A stretch of DNA of 64,000 nucleotides from Varroa destructor (GCF_002443255.2 NW_019211456.1:23863061-23927060); one strand, 5' to 3'; positions 36,401-51,602 are shown, counted from the stretch's first letter. The notes: generated by a model not told the origin, from the letters alone. Numbers and translations are program-made.

Positions 36401-37830
36401 TTGAAGGCAGATTTACAAATCTATCAATCTTCTAAAGAGGTACATCTAAATCAACTCATGTAATAGCCGGCAAAGACTAGCTTATGGCAAGAGCGGCAAA
36501 TGGAGCATCTATGTGCGTGACAACTGCTTCTTTGACAATGTCGAAAAATCTGTAAAATAATCCAGGAGGAGACGGTTCAGCCTTTTCCCCCTAGTCAAAC
36601 GTATTACACACAAAACAGCTATAATTTTGCCGTGAAGTTTGGCTCACTTTGATGGCCTACAACGATGAAATCGTCAGTTTTGGCGCAAATGTCAAGACAG
36701 CCTCTTGCATATAAAGTTATGAAAAAATTGCATCTACTAAAAGCAGTGATCATTGAAATAAACCGAATCGTCGATTGCGTGCCTTTTGTCAGCTACTGAC
36801 GAGCTAAACTTGTTATCAGCTAAGCAGAACAATTCTGCAGCAACAAATAGAAAGTATATGGCTGACTTTTTGGGGAAAACGCTTCCCCCTTACACGCGAG
36901 GTTCGGGCTTCTTTTACGTTTTAGTTTTTGCTAGATTTATTAGGAGGATAAGCGTTCACTGAAAATCAGTGACATCGAGACTTTTCTTATTCACTGAACA
37001 ATTACACCTACACAAAAAACGAACTAGAAAAGAGCAAGCAAAAGGACCAGAAAGAGATAAACAAGCGAGGGACGAAACAGTATGATATGCTTTTAGCAGG
37101 ATATTATCTGTGCCGATGTCTTTAGAAGTGAGTCAGTGCTGCAAACGGATGCTATTTACAAATGTGCATTCCGTCTGGCGAATAGCTGAGCCATTAGGAA
37201 AAATTACTTGCTAATATCATCACAAGCACGGCAGCGTCAATTACCAACGGTGATGTTACCTCTAACGTGAATGATCACCATGATGGCGGCGGCCTTGTAA
37301 GGGCGGAACAAACGGCAAATGTTACATTTGGAAGTGCCGCTCAGTTCCCAACTTTCGATTCAACAGAGTCTCAATTTAGAATACAGCCAGTTAGTTATTC
37401 TGTCCCAGAATACATTATATGTGATAAGGCATTTGAAAACGAACCAGCTGAGTCCTTTCCTTAAAACGAATAACGCTCAATTTTTTCAGAAATAGGCTTA
37501 CGTCATAGAAATGGCTAATGGCAAAAGACTAACAACAAATTGCTAGCTTTGCCCGTATCGGCTCCGCGTCAAATTAGAAAAGCCGAAATTTGACAAAAGA
37601 TAATTCTAACACTTACGCTAAACAGCCACGTGCGTACTTCAATTTTACGATGTTCTTCACTTTTATGACAGTATCGGTTCAACACATCCGTCAGTGTCAA
37701 CCTGACCAGCTGGGACATTGTTTTCTGCCAAATAGGCACGTCATACATTTAAACGATTTGGATCGTGAATAAATGCAAATTACCTTTTTCAAAACACTGG
37801 CTTAAAATCTTCATAGCCTTGTCATACATA

Positions 37831-37850
37831 TGTGTGTGTGTGTGTGTGTA
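37831..37850. repeat. (TG)n microsatellite
   Basis: About nine TG units. Confidence 0.85.
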
Positions 37851-40800
37851 TAAAGCGATATGAAATTATCATGATCGAACGAAGGCGGGAAGCGATCGGC
37901 CAAGTATTCTACAATGATTCTTCTACTAGAACAGCGTCTACTAAATTTCTATGAAGAAAGTTAAATTTTATCGCCGGGACCCGTATGGCCCGTTCTCTTT
38001 TTTCTTGTGTCATTCGATTTTGATTTTCACAGGAGGACCCTAGTTTATTAATGTTCGTCTATGCGGCCTCACAGCAGAAGCTAACTGGCCAGCTGCTTGA
38101 TCAAGCTTAGTCGGGCCGGGGACGGTAAATTCAGCCGTACAACGGACTGGACGGTATCTACAACGGCTTCGGCACCGCTAGATCTGCCGTTCCCTCGTAT
38201 GTCTAGCCGAGGGGGGTGTTGTAACAATAAACGACATGTAAATGTAGATGGGGCCAACGATAAGCGGTGATCCCCTCCCGAGGGCTGAGAAAAGTCCGGG
38301 GAAAAATAATAAATATACGCCTATATAAATAAATGTAGATACGCGCCTTCGGTTCACAAAAGAAAAAGCAGTCCTACTATGAAGCAAAAAGAAGGATGTG
38401 CCCCATCCTTTGGACAGACACGGACGAATAAATGGCAAAACGTTGTATATTTGCATGCACTGGCTGGCGGGCCTGATGTTGCCAACGGTCGGCGTGGTAC
38501 CGGCGTAAATAAACTGTATGCGAGTAGTTTTATTACAAGTACCATAATGGTGTTTTTTTTTTGGCGTTCAGTGTGCTCCCTGTTTTTCGATAAGTGTCGA
38601 AGAAGTCTTCAAATATTTTGACGTATCGGTTTATCTGTCATTGTTCACCTTTGTCTACGAAAATCAAAATGCGACCCTTGATTGCTACCGTAACATGTGG
38701 TGGATAATAGCACAATATGGGTACTGGATCGCAGCAATCGTGAGAAACAACCCTCAGCTACAGATGTCCTGAATGCGTCTCAGATGTGTGGTTTTTATCG
38801 TCGTACGTTTAAATATATTTAATGTAACACCATATATCGCCAACGATAATATACGCTACAACTCTACAACAAAGGGTTTGTTCGTTATAATAATATGTGA
38901 GTAGTCATCAAACATTGTCAAGCTTATATGCTATGATTTAGTATCGGTTTCAATAAAATAAATAATAATATAAATAAATAATAAAATATCAGTGCTAAAA
39001 ACTCTGAAGCAAATGTCGTAGCATAAACCTCCTCAAAGCGCTAGAAGGTACGCTTGAGGCAACGCGTACCCTACTCAGACAGCCTGTTGCAAACCTATCC
39101 AATCCCATCAGCTGTTAATTAAAGTTTTATAACTAATTCTGCGTTCACGATTCTGCTATATACTGAATAGATAGAGGTAAAAATAAATCTAGGTCAGCAG
39201 CACGAATAGTTAGATAATGGAGGCCATGAGATGGCCGGATGAGAAGAGTTCAAGATGAAAAAAGTCGTCAGCATTACTCCTGCCGTTGTTGTAATTAAGG
39301 CAAATCACACAAATTAATCATCGATTCATCATCTACCGATCTTCGATCAACATTCGGCGATCAGTCGTGTTCTATTCAAAATACTAATGACTAGTTCTAT
39401 TGTTATACACAGAGAATCGCTAATCGACCGTACGAAAAAAAGATCAGTTTGATTCACGAAGATCGCACGAGCCATGCATCGAAAATAGGCGATTTGGGGG
39501 ACCGTTAGAATAATGCTGTCCCTTCAACAAACTACTTGGATCCATTATTGGACCCAACAACTAATTACATACAGATCGTTCATGCTCGATATACAATAAT
39601 GAATCACTGGACTTTTTCGATTTTATACGAAGTTGATGCGTCTGCGATGTACGGCTTGAAGCAATGACTCTTTTTGAATTAGAGATTTAGCTACTGAGCC
39701 AACACACGAATCATATGAACGAAACGATACGGTACGTGTCTCACTCTAATCTCGTTTGATTCACAAAAACTACTGAACATTACGTTTCGGTGCTGCCCAC
39801 CTCGTGACGCCCAACGTCGGCTATTGTAGGGAGACGACCAATTTAAAGACTTTACTAGCTATAGATCTATGTCTAAGAACAAGAGACACAAGGTACGTTT
39901 CGACCATAGTACTAACTAACGAATTTAAGCGGAGGGCTCAAATGTGACCACAACTAGAACGCGAAATGATTCAATCAGACAGCATCCGCTATCACTAATT
40001 CTTCTAAGTTGACTAGACAAGCACTTGGTTCGCTCCACATTTGTCATTGTCTACCTCAGAGCAATTGAGAGTCCAGCAGATGCGCGACTTCATCTCCCAC
40101 ACGGAATTGTCCCTCTTTTATTAATAATTGGTCTCACTCCAAAACGTGGCAAAGCTAAGGACATGCGCAGCAATTACCGATACGTTTCTAGCTTGTAACT
40201 TTGTCAACTTTATCTAAATTTCGAATCTGCTGAAGATTGTACATACCTACAATCGGTTGAGAAGCGTTGAAATATTTAAAATGGTAAATGAGATTGGGAA
40301 TGTGTGTCAGTAATACACTTAGGAATAGTCACTACGCTGAACGGAGACGGAAACGCTAAAAACAATTTTCTGCCCATTCGACTATCTGGACACTGGCACA
40401 CATTTACAAATGCAATGGAAATGGTTATTTATTCCCTGTTTATCTCTACCTCTATTTAATGAAGCGTAATGGTATATATTGGATATATATCAGCGATGAG
40501 ATGCCAGTCGATCAAAATCAAAATGCAGTACCTGCACCCATATAGAGCAAGCAAAAATACCTAGTCATCTATAGAAGTAAACGGCGAACTCTCCACCTAA
40601 CAGTCATGCAGCGATAACGATATCTGCAGGGCGACGATCAGAGCACACGACTATTAGACAATGCGTGTGTACAATAATATCTACAGGTAACAGATTATCT
40701 TCAGTAAGTCGTTACTGCTACTGAAATGTTCTTGCTGTTGAGAACGATGACAATGTTATATTTTACTGCGTGTTCTATATGTTTGTGTCTATGTATTTCC

Positions 40801-43261
40801 AGTACGGTACACAACGGACGCAGTATTCCACGACTGACGTTGACGTCGGACGACACTCGAATGTCGACGATCACTCAATTTTTTTGGAGGTTATCGGATT
40901 TGGCCTACCTTTATGGCCTTCTTGGACACCATTGGCATCAAGCAGAGATTGACAGTAATGCTATTGTTGCAAGTTTTCCAAACCATCTAAGAACGATCCC
41001 AACGCGCACTAAATATCCGAATAGATAAAAAAGCTTATTATAACTACATAAATTATGTATCATATACCACGTATTTACCTTAGTAACCGACTGTGGCAAC
41101 AAGGAAAACTAGAATTAACGTTTGTTTACTCGTCTACTCATAAATTTTATTTAATTATATGGCAATGTGCAACTTCCTTTCTCGCGTATGCACTCTGCCG
41201 TCATTAACGTTGTCTTAGCAGGTGTCAGCCAGGATCGATGCCGTCTGCTCCTTGGCCGATTTCATCCTGCCGCCGCAACGTACTTTGCATAAGCAGCCGG
41301 CACTGAATGACGACTATTGCTGTTTCTGTTTAAATAAATCGTATCAAAGATATCATAATAATTTGTGGCCTCTCTATCCAGTAAAATGCCATCCTCGTAT
41401 GTGCAATTGTCATGGACGAGCCACATACACTATAAAGAAAAAAACAGGTAGATGCGAGTACGCGCTGGTTTCTTTTCTCGGAATTTGTTGCACTCATCGT
41501 CAGTTAGATTGCTCGACTCGTTTCAGCGTTTCTTTTATCCTTATCGTCCATTCGCAGGTACAGAGGAGCGCTGCTAGTGACCTCATAAACGTATGGTAAA
41601 GATTAGTACGGTCTGCTGATGTGCTATACGAAAATTGGGCTGAACGAACACGGTCAGCACATAGAAATGCTGATTAGTAAGGCAAACGTGACCAAATCCA
41701 GCTCCTTCAATGTAGGCGGCGATCTTCAAAAATAACAGGAGAACAAGTAAACAAAATCAAAGACAATGTAATATCCAAAGATCAATATATGGGCAGAGAT
41801 ACTGTGTCAGTGAGACAAGCAAACGGCTACGGTGTAAATGGTTCGCCTGGTTGTCAACGCGGCTTCGCTGTCTGCCGACCACTGCAGTGGGATAGTAAGT
41901 GTAACTTATGGAGTCGCTATATAGTTGAGACAACATACTGCGCATATCATATAGCATTAGGCACGTACAGAGTCTAGTAACTAGCATTTTTTTTTCTGTG
42001 CGAACAGCGGAGGTTCTGATTATTACTGGCACAGGCGTGCGATCCATATCAAGCAGGCGGTGGTACACTTGTCCGTCTTTCCATGTCACCATGGGTAACA
42101 TCGTCGTCAGTAACAGCAGTCACAGCCCAAGGCAACAACACGTGCGGCCATTCACTAGTTCTTACTTTAAGTGCATGCAGCAATGTAAGTAGATAGGCAC
42201 TGAATTACGGCAACGGTATTGTTGCCACCAGCTGTACGTCTGACCAGGCACAGCTGCTGCTGACTTTTACCTATCAGGTTTTTCTGATTGGGTTGTGCCA
42301 CTATCATGTAACATTATTAGTCACTATTGTTAACGTTTTTGGAGGTGTTGTTGTTGTTTCATGGTACTGATAGCGACTGCGGTTGACGCCATTGGGGCCT
42401 CGGTGCTGGCGTTTTGGTGATTTCGGTTACCACTGCTGCTGCTGTTGTTATTATTGGATTTTTAGCACTTGATTTGTTTAATAGAATCAATTGACAATTA
42501 GCGCGTAGCAAGCTAGCAGGAATAGAGCTCCACTGACGCCTAGTCTATGCAAGCAAACGTGTATTTTGGTTTATGCGCGCGTGTATTAACACGAAAAGCT
42601 TTATCATAATATTCATCTTGGTAAGAAAAAGAAGCAACATATATATGCGTTTGTACGGCCAAGATGTCGTTTTGTGATCAAAACAAATGTATGCCCATTA
42701 GACGAACGTACGCACGAAGTCCTGCTGAGGTAAAGAAGTGACTGTAATAGTTATTATAATTACTCTTCGTCCCTTCTTTGTTAGACCATCATCTAAAAGC
42801 GAAATTTTTCTGTAGCGTCATCAACAAATATGTATTGCCAACGATGTATTGAAACGATATGTAACAACGATGTATTGTATCTGAAAAAAAAAACAGTCAT
42901 GGCTTAGAGACTACGGTCTTTAAGATAAAAACGTTTACTTGCTACTTCGTGGCATTGCTGCGCGTCTTGGTCGGCCTCTGAGTCGTCCGTTTTGCTGAAC
43001 ATGCAAGAGAGACTCCAACATGGCGCTTCGTACAATAACAAATATTATATAAGCGCAGCGTATTTATGAGACGTATGCGTTTTCATAGTTCGGTAAGCTG
43101 AGGCACGTGTACAAGTGATTTCATTAGACTCCTGTTAGGTTAAGTTGAACGTCAACTGAAAAAAGCAGTAATATGGTGACATGAACTATTCGACACGGTT
43201 GTCGTTAAACTAAGTGTTTAGTAAACAGAAGACAATACTATTGCACACAAACAAGAACATG

Positions 43262-43572
43262 TTACATTTCGTTCACAAGTTGCGCAGGACCAATTACGTC
43301 ACGTAAACTAATCGGTCCTCCGAAACTTTTCATCCAACTGTTTTTGCTGTGGGTAGACTTAGAAGAAGTTTTTTGTTTTTTTTTTCTAGGGTTTGGCTTT
43401 AATTCGGAAATATCTGAGTCGTCAAAGATTGTACGAGCACTTTGAAGTTGAATAGCCCAGCGAAAAAAAACTATCGAGCTTATGCTGTCGCCCATCAAAT
43501 TCATTCCAGCGGTAACGACTGGCCGGCGGGAGCGGACACGACTGCTCACGGTTACGCAAGACGAAGCACCCA
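43262..43572 (-). CDS. Candidate terminal exon with lysine-rich segment
   Basis: Open for 102 codons from an acceptor-like site (AGATCTACAG) to TAA. An internal ATG would give 80 residues. The C-terminal half looks protein-like: acidic DDSDISEL, a nuclear-signal-like PRKKKQK, a Ser/Lys-rich stretch, then SFGGPISLRDVIGPAQLVNE at the end. ORFs of this length occur by chance in AT-rich DNA, so the call rests on composition. Function unknown. Confidence 0.28.
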
Positions 43573-44636
43573 CTGTAGATCTCTTGATCCGTTACGAGCC
43601 CACTAAAACGCGGCCCTCAGGGAAGCCAAACGAATACGGTTAGAGACAACATAGATAATTACTAAGCAACTTACCTATAATAGAGCAGTGAACCCACATC
43701 TATAAGCCGACTACTAACTTGAGCAACATTAACCTTTACTATGGGCTTGTCCAAAAGGCCGACACTTTAAGAGGGTCATGCTTCGGCATCAGACAGTCAA
43801 GACCGACCAGTTTCGATGACTGAACACACGCAAAAACAGTTTAACTCCCTCTTATAGTAGCTATTTTCGACTAAATTTTACTCATCTGTCTACTGATGGA
43901 CCCAAAACGGAATCTACCTGAGCTGGAACAAGAACAGTGCCTTGGCCGATTGGATCAATGTTCAAAATTCTGTTTGTTTTTAATCAAGGTTTCAACGCAG
44001 TCAGGCATTTGTTTTTTTTTTGGTTGTCTACAAAACTGGTTCCTTCGCGCACTTTACGGCAATCACAATGATTCTACTATAATAACAGTGTAAAAACTCT
44101 GAGTTGTATGCACTCACTCTTATAATGTGTTTTCACCCGTTTTTCATTTACACTATCGAAAATAATGTAAATTTCATCGAAAAAAAAATGTTGGTGACCA
44201 CAAAAAATTCAGGAAATAAAATTCAGACATTTCGAAACCAGTGTTACAATAATGCCGCAGATTGTTTGTATCTAAGCTTATATACCTGAAAATATGTAAC
44301 TTAGTACTCTGTTTATAACTGTTCTGATTAGACTAATAAGGCTCCTATGCTAGTTTTTTTTTAATCTATTATGTGCTCAATTTAATATGTCCTAAATAAC
44401 TAGATTTAGCTTGGCTTAAAACTTCCGTACGAGTTTAGAGCTAACGACATTTTCGGAAAAATTCATGTTAACAACGAACGTGTATTTTTTACAGGCCAGT
44501 AAATTATTTGCCTTCATTAACGAAAATCATTATATCTTTATTAAACAAATTGAACTAAAATGTTTAAGCATATAAAAAAACAAGTTTCTATCTGTTCTAT
44601 TCTGCTTCCATCAGCATTTCGTTTTCTCCGTTGCAG

Positions 44637-44675
44637 GACCCGCTTAAAGATGGCCGTCATATAAACATGAAGTGA
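44637..44675 (+). CDS. Candidate short terminal exon
   Basis: A strong acceptor (TTTCGTTTTCTCCGTTGCAG) is followed in phase 0 by DPLKDGRHINMK and TGA. Only 12 codons, so the evidence is essentially the splice site. Confidence 0.18.
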   Translation, partial: DPLKDGRHINMK

Positions 44676-47600
44676 TTGATGCAACGCTAGTTATGTTCCA
44701 TCATATGTAATATAGAATATTGAAACTATAATGATGTGCCTAATGTTCGCCTCCACATCAGCTTGCATCACGCATTGCTCACTTTGACTTTGAGCTAAAA
44801 ACTTTAGACGTATTAAGCAGGTTCTTTTTTTAGAAGAAGTCGCTATAATTCCTGTCCCGCTTTCAGAGCGTAGTCCTCAAAGGTACTGTTGTCGTCGCGT
44901 ACTAATGGTGAACATGAAAAACAGGGCTAGAAGCAAGAAGCAACCATGTCTCACTTACACCATATGGATAGAAAACCCACAATGAGACTGCCCGCAGGAA
45001 AAACGCGAGTCCTTTCCTCCATATATACGCAGCGTTAGCAAACATGATCCGTCTGACGGAGCAGCACTACCTTGCCGCCGTTTACCGCAAGCCAAACTTT
45101 TCATTCGAATACAAATAACGTGCGATGATACACGATGAAACTGAGAGTCAACTCCGCTAACGTTACCAACATGAACAGTCAGTCTATCCTGCTAGCCATA
45201 GGAAGCACTATACCCAGCGCCTGCTGATCGTAAGTCCAGTTGTAAATCCTTATAAGACGTCTCGTTCTACTTTGAAAGAGTTCGTACACTTATTCATTTT
45301 TCCGCTTTTGATTCAAGTTGCTGCTCGTAGCGCCGGGTGGACATAGCTGCTCATAGTTGAAATTTGCCCGGAATGGCGTAGACAATGACAGGCAAATAGT
45401 GAGCTTTTGTTACCAAAAATGATCTTGTTTTTGCAATCAATGCGCACAGGCACACATAGTTTTCGCTTGGAAAGTGTGACCTAGGCTCGAATATTTTCTT
45501 GGGCATATGCAATAAACAGAGTAGGTGTAGAGAATATCGTAGGGCAAAAAGATATCACGCATAAATGTCATGATGGAGATCAAAAAGCAGTCGGATTCGG
45601 TGCCATTATTTCTCCATCGTCGTATCCATATGTTAGTATTACTTTGTGATATTTGGAACAGAATCTACTACCAAGACGATAACATGAGATTTAACAAACT
45701 TATGATTTACTTTAGTAATATCAGACCCTGGTCGTGAATTGTCTCGCTGCACTGTGTATCTATAACAGGTAACGGTATACAAGTCGGCTATGCCCAATGA
45801 GAGCAGCAAACACGTTTGGGTTTCACTTCGCAATGACATGCACATTTGACGAATGTTACTGAAAGTTCCATTGTCCGTAAAACCATGTAACCTCAGCTAA
45901 CAAACATCGAGCTTAAAAAAGTATGTCAGGTATCTACACATATTTGCATGAAGTTTCGCCATAAAAGAGTTGTCAATTTTCCGCTCCGCATAAGGTTTGC
46001 TCGTAACATCTCGTCATAAGCTGAACGGTAACAAGTAACAATATACCCAAATCGTGGTAGGAAACTGTGCGTAAGCTGTCATCAATACATTCCGTCGTTC
46101 CGACCGTTAATCACGATGAGACTTCGGCACCACAAATTGGCAGAATAACAAAAACGTAGCATTTGTCTCAAAATCACGTAATCGTTTATTTTTAACGTAA
46201 AATACTGTGTGAAAAACGACGATACACGTGAAGCCGGTGCTAAGTGCACTTTGTTTTGACAGAATGAGAATGAAAATTCTACCATAGTCATTATATATAT
46301 AACTGAGGGCCCGTGTCAAGATATAATTGATGATCAGTCTAGCACTACGATGTTTCAAGGTTTATCTCTTTACAACAGTTTCAACTAGAAATGCCGACAA
46401 ATTCGACAACATCGGTACGCTACGATTATTCTGTATGAAACGGTTGTTCTAGCCGGGATGTTAGAATCGGTCATGGAAACGACAGTGATAGTTATGGCTA
46501 GGCACAATTTGATTGTAATAAATTTGCCTGTATTCTAGATAATGGCACGATAGATAGCATCGTATGCCGTGCGAAGCTTGCTATAACAAATGTCTGGAGG
46601 GTATTAACGAATCTGTTATGAAAAGGGTAATCTGCTAAGCAATAAAAAAAACCTAAGCACATAATAACTAAGAGAGATTATCGTGATGTTATTATCTGAC
46701 CCCCTTTATATATTAACCTTTCAGAAATAATCGCAGTAATAGTTAAGCTTCAACGAGGCGTGCGTTCATTTTTGTGCACCAGGTGACAGCAGTGCTCACC
46801 TCCATGAAAATACAGGCGCCTCCAAACAACCCTGACAAATAGCCCATTACAATTATTATTGGATTTATTGCTGAGCGTCGAGAGATTCTTCTGTTAATAT
46901 TCTACGTACATCTGTAGATTCATCATTCTGTATGCGTTGTAACTGCCGATCAAATGAGACTCTAGAACACAAATCCTTTGTGACTCCTCGAGCCCCGCCA
47001 ATTGGATGCATATCGGATCACCAATTTAGAGCTATGGAGCTAGCTTATACGTGAAACTCCTTTGTTAATTCGCACAAGAACCAGAGGACTGCACGAAGCC
47101 GGCTGAAAACGCATTTCGTTCCGTACTGGGAAGCAGTCTTCTTTACGGCAGCATGAAACGTACCACTTCAAGCATTTATATAGAGTACTATTCACTGAAG
47201 GAGCACATGGCCTAACGGTTTCGATTTCCTGCTTCTCCGCAAAGCTTGCGCTTGATCACTTGGTCTGTTCGTTCATCTGTCCAGCAGTAGACAATCGTAT
47301 TGTGAGAAACACAATAGAATCCGATTATTAGAACCGTTTTAATAAACAGACGCAGCAACGTATGAAAAGGCGGCGACCTAGCCTTTGTCATCTATCGGCA
47401 CTGATTAGAAGGCACACAGTCAATTCCACAAAAAGCCAGGCACAAACCGTTGTATCGATTATTTATATGATATCATATATATATGTATATATGATAGCAA
47501 TCACGTTTACTTGGCTTTAAACAGTAAGATTGATTCTAGTTGATCGTTTGCAGTGTTTAAACGAAGTTCTATATAGCAAATTCTTCCCATTGTGTATTTT

Positions 47601-49426
47601 TTTCATTAAATATATGAAGATAGTCAGTATTAATTCGAAATAGAATGCAAGAGAGTTATGGCGACGATGTTGAGAAACTTTCCTTTAACACCAGAATAAG
47701 AATAATCACTTCCCATATTTATACCACCGCTAGAATGCAACACTCGACTGTCTGCAGTGGTCTTCAATCACGCGTAGACGCAAACTATTATTGTCTTCAA
47801 CGAGTTAACCAAATCATCGTTATGAAAAAAATATAGATTTAAAAAAAGCACTTGAATGAAGTAGACAGACACGACAGTATCCGGTTTAATACAATGCTAT
47901 ATTATTACCAACGCTGCCCATCGGCTGGACTAACAGCTGGGGCATATCTAGCACCAGTGGTGTGTTACCGTATCTTCTGCTAATTGTTACTTCATCAGTA
48001 GTATGCTCGACAGAAATAAGATCGATGACGGTTGATTTGCCGCTACATTTCAATCGTGCAGCCAACGTCCTCCGTCTAAGCTAAAGTTATCACAGATTTT
48101 CATCTCTGAGACCCCTTCGTCCCTGTTTTGCCATGGTCTCAGCACCTCCCGATCACTGCGGAAATAATTTATTAGTTAGCGCTGTTATTATTTTTACGTT
48201 TCATTAAAGAGGAAAATATTCTATTTTACTACGTTCATTCACGTACAGAATGGACCAGTAGACTTATACCCAGGGAGACATCGTCTGAGAGTGTCATTTG
48301 TTGCGCTAACGAAACGCCAAAATTAAGACAAAATCCGGGCCGCCAGGTTGATACTTGCACACTTACGCTCATCATCCGTCACGGCATCAGTAAACCTTGT
48401 GGGAGAGCATTCTTGTAACATGTTAGCTCCAATGCAAAATACAAATAATTCAGTGACACTTTGTCTTCAAAATACTTGCAAATACCGCACATTTTCTATT
48501 AAATAAATTGCATGAAAACAAACTATTTACAAGAGTGGTCTTTTCATATCTGTTATTACTTCCGATTTCAGAGATATTAAAGAATACTAACGATCTCATC
48601 AGTTTATCTCACTCTGTTCCAGCGATGCTAAAGGTGCCGAGCTCACGGCGCTATAATCTGAAACTCCGAAGAGGTACAATCGATCCAACGTAGCTGAAAC
48701 GTGGACCATTTTTCATAGCAGACACAGCAACCTAGACGAATCATATGCTTTTCATGTAGAGCGCACACTTGTTGCTACGACGTATATAAGAAACGGGGAT
48801 TTTCGATAATAAAACCACGCACATGTTGCTACACGTTGACCAGTATAATATATAGTGGAGAAAAACGAATTAGAACAATTACGTTAGCTCTGCTCAATTT
48901 CTGCTTTACCGCGAGCTTTACTAGAATAGCCATGTCCCTAAACTGACTATTGCAAACACGAAACAGCTGGGCAGCCATGTATCTATATATATATACTCGC
49001 TTGTCTGTCTGTTTATACAATATATCTTCGTGATAAACATCGGAAGAGATCATACCCAAATGATAAGGGGTTAATATACAGCCAACTATTCGAGCCAAAA
49101 AGAAAATCGAAAAAATCTGTCCTAGTACACGGGTGATTGGCTTGTCGCCAGATAACTTATTCGTACCAAGAGTAACTTGTCCAGACAACAAAGTTATATG
49201 ATATTAACACGTTATCCTATAAGTCTACAGCTTCTCATCAACATCAAAGCTAACACACGTAAATAGAACAGTTCCAGCTCGTACCCGTTGACGCTACTGC
49301 GGGATCAATATAATTGCAGTTGCCGATTCTACTTTGCAAACAAACAAACAAACAAACTAAAGCAAAAAGTTAAGACATGCCACTGACGAACTTGAGAAGG
49401 GGCTGTCTGTCCTATTTCGCGCACCC

Positions 49427-49444
49427 ATATATATATATATATAT
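49427..49444. repeat. (AT)n microsatellite
   Basis: Nine AT units. Confidence 0.85.
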
Positions 49445-50480
49445 GCACACACGTATACTGTGTGATACGTACACAATGACTCTCGTAAATCGAAAAATGT
49501 TGATCGCTCTTCATTATAGCTACTTGATATATTGGAGAAATTTTTTAAATTATTACTGGTGTAAAGGCTATACCGAAATCAGCTAGCTTGCAATAAATAA
49601 CATAAAAAGTAAACGCCTTGTTTCATGAGGCACGAAAATGTCCGAAAGTAAATTACTAATATAACGTATGGTATTTGCCAATAATTTAAGCCTGGAAGCT
49701 ATAAATCTACACCATATTCTGAAATGTGTCAAATGATTGTTGACACCTGTTATAGAAACAACCGTCAAACGAGTCCTTACTGTCTCAATTCTGATTAGTC
49801 TGTTCTGTTTCACGTGCGACCTATACTACAACGGCCTAGATTGTGAAGCAATACTCATATGAAGAAAATAACCATCTGGAAAATTTTCGCCCCATGCCAA
49901 CATGCACTCACAATGGTAATTCTTTAATTGGTAAAAAATTAACCGCCTATTTCTCTCCCCATTTGATTCAGTCAACTTGGTACAAAGCACTTTTTAATCG
50001 GCGCTTGTTCCCCGACCGGAAGTTTCGTCTCCGACACAGTTAAGCCCACCACCTCACAAATGCCGTGTAGCGTGCCGCATAAAAAAATTAATCGCCAAAG
50101 GGCAATTTCACCCAAGTTAAAATATCTGACAAAGTCCGAAACTCGCATATGGGGCGGGGACGATTGATTGTCTCTACTCTCGTGGATGTTCTGCTTGTTA
50201 CTTTGAATGTAACGTGTGTCCTAAGCTTTTTTTTTTCTATTCGATCGCATTGTCAGCTGAATCCGATCGATGAACATTGATTATTCAGTTCATAGCGACA
50301 GGCGTATTGATATAAGCAATTTGTGTTTAAGATTTCGACCAAGTTTTTCCTTTTTTTCTTCTTTTTTTTTTTATATCAGCAAGTATTTCATTTAATGTAT
50401 GTTTTTTCTTCGGATTTTGCTTGTATCGTTGCCGTGTATCAGTTCGATTCTTGCTGCTGCTGTTTATTTCTTTTTTTTAG

Positions 50481-50615
50481 GCATTTAATTCGTCCCTCAC
50501 AATGAACGGGAATATTCGGTCAAATGGAGACGCTCCACAAAGTTATCGAAGCATCCATTTCTATAATGAAATATCTCCACGTTACGAAATGGAAGAACCC
50601 GTCATGAGCTGGTGA
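50481..50615 (+). CDS. Candidate terminal exon, unknown protein
   Basis: A very strong acceptor (TTATTTCTTTTTTTTAG) opens a phase-0 frame of 44 codons ending in TGA; the other two frames close within about 8 codons. The product reads AFNSSLTMNGNIRSNGDAPQ, then SYRSIHFYNEISPRYEMEEP and VMSW, like the cytoplasmic tail of a membrane protein, though that is only an impression. The internal ATG (residue 8) could be a start if the preceding part is 5' UTR. No upstream partner exon was identified. Confidence 0.35.
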   Translation, partial: AFNSSLTMNGNIRSNGDAPQSYRSIHFYNEISPRYEMEEPVMSW

Positions 50616-51600
50616 TCGTAACGATAGCAGATTCTTTTTTCGTAATCTGCAGGGCCTAGTGAAGTATTCAATAATGACCCCGCATGAGGCAAAAACAGAC
50701 GCTACAAAAAGTCAAACTATCCCGTAGGTACATTTGGACACACACAAATACAGATGTGCTTTTCAAACTAATGTAGGTAGGATCTCTTTGAGTCTTTTTC
50801 AACGTTTGCTAAGTCAATTTCTCTATCTCTACTATAACAATATTTCAAATAGCAAAAAAAAATTGAGGTTATGTCTTTTGGTTTTTTACCTATGCTTTGG
50901 CTCCGTACCTTCTTCGACTCGATTTAATGCACGTTTCAATGTTCTCAGTTTCAACACGACAGATGATCGCCCAACAAGTATGCATGTTCCACTCTTTGAC
51001 TTGCTATCCGTTATATGGTAAACTGTTTATTTACACACGTACATAGTAGAACGTGCAAAGCAGACCCGTGACAGAAAATATGTAAAGTATCGAGTAGCTC
51101 TAATGCTTAGATCCGTTTCCTCTACCAACAAACGTAGGCTTTAGCCTATCTCTATGCAATGGGTTAACACCAGTCACCCCTCTTAGACTATCAATCTGGA
51201 CTATATAAGACTGGGTAATCGGGCGATCCAGCTCGTACGCGCATCCCATCGCGCGACCCTTATCATTGCCACTCAACGTGAGTATCGGATAGCGTCACAA
51301 CAGAAAAGCAAGTCCAAAATAGAATTCTTGCACTTTTTAAGGTTTTAAATACTAATAGGCTAAAGCTCAACCGACTTGATACAACTCGTTAGCTTTTTAT
51401 CTCCAGTGTAATGGAGACATGGAGGACATGAGACCGTTGTCTCACAAACAAAAAAAAAAAGACAAGAAAGGCACAATAAATGCAAGCGATTTTGCCTGCA
51501 AAGATTTAATCCTTATAGAGCGCTGTAGATTATTTTTAGTAGACTGTCGGGGAGCCGTTCATAGAACGAGATGTAAAAACAACGTGAATAAATTAATATA

Positions 51601-51602
<2 letters not shown>

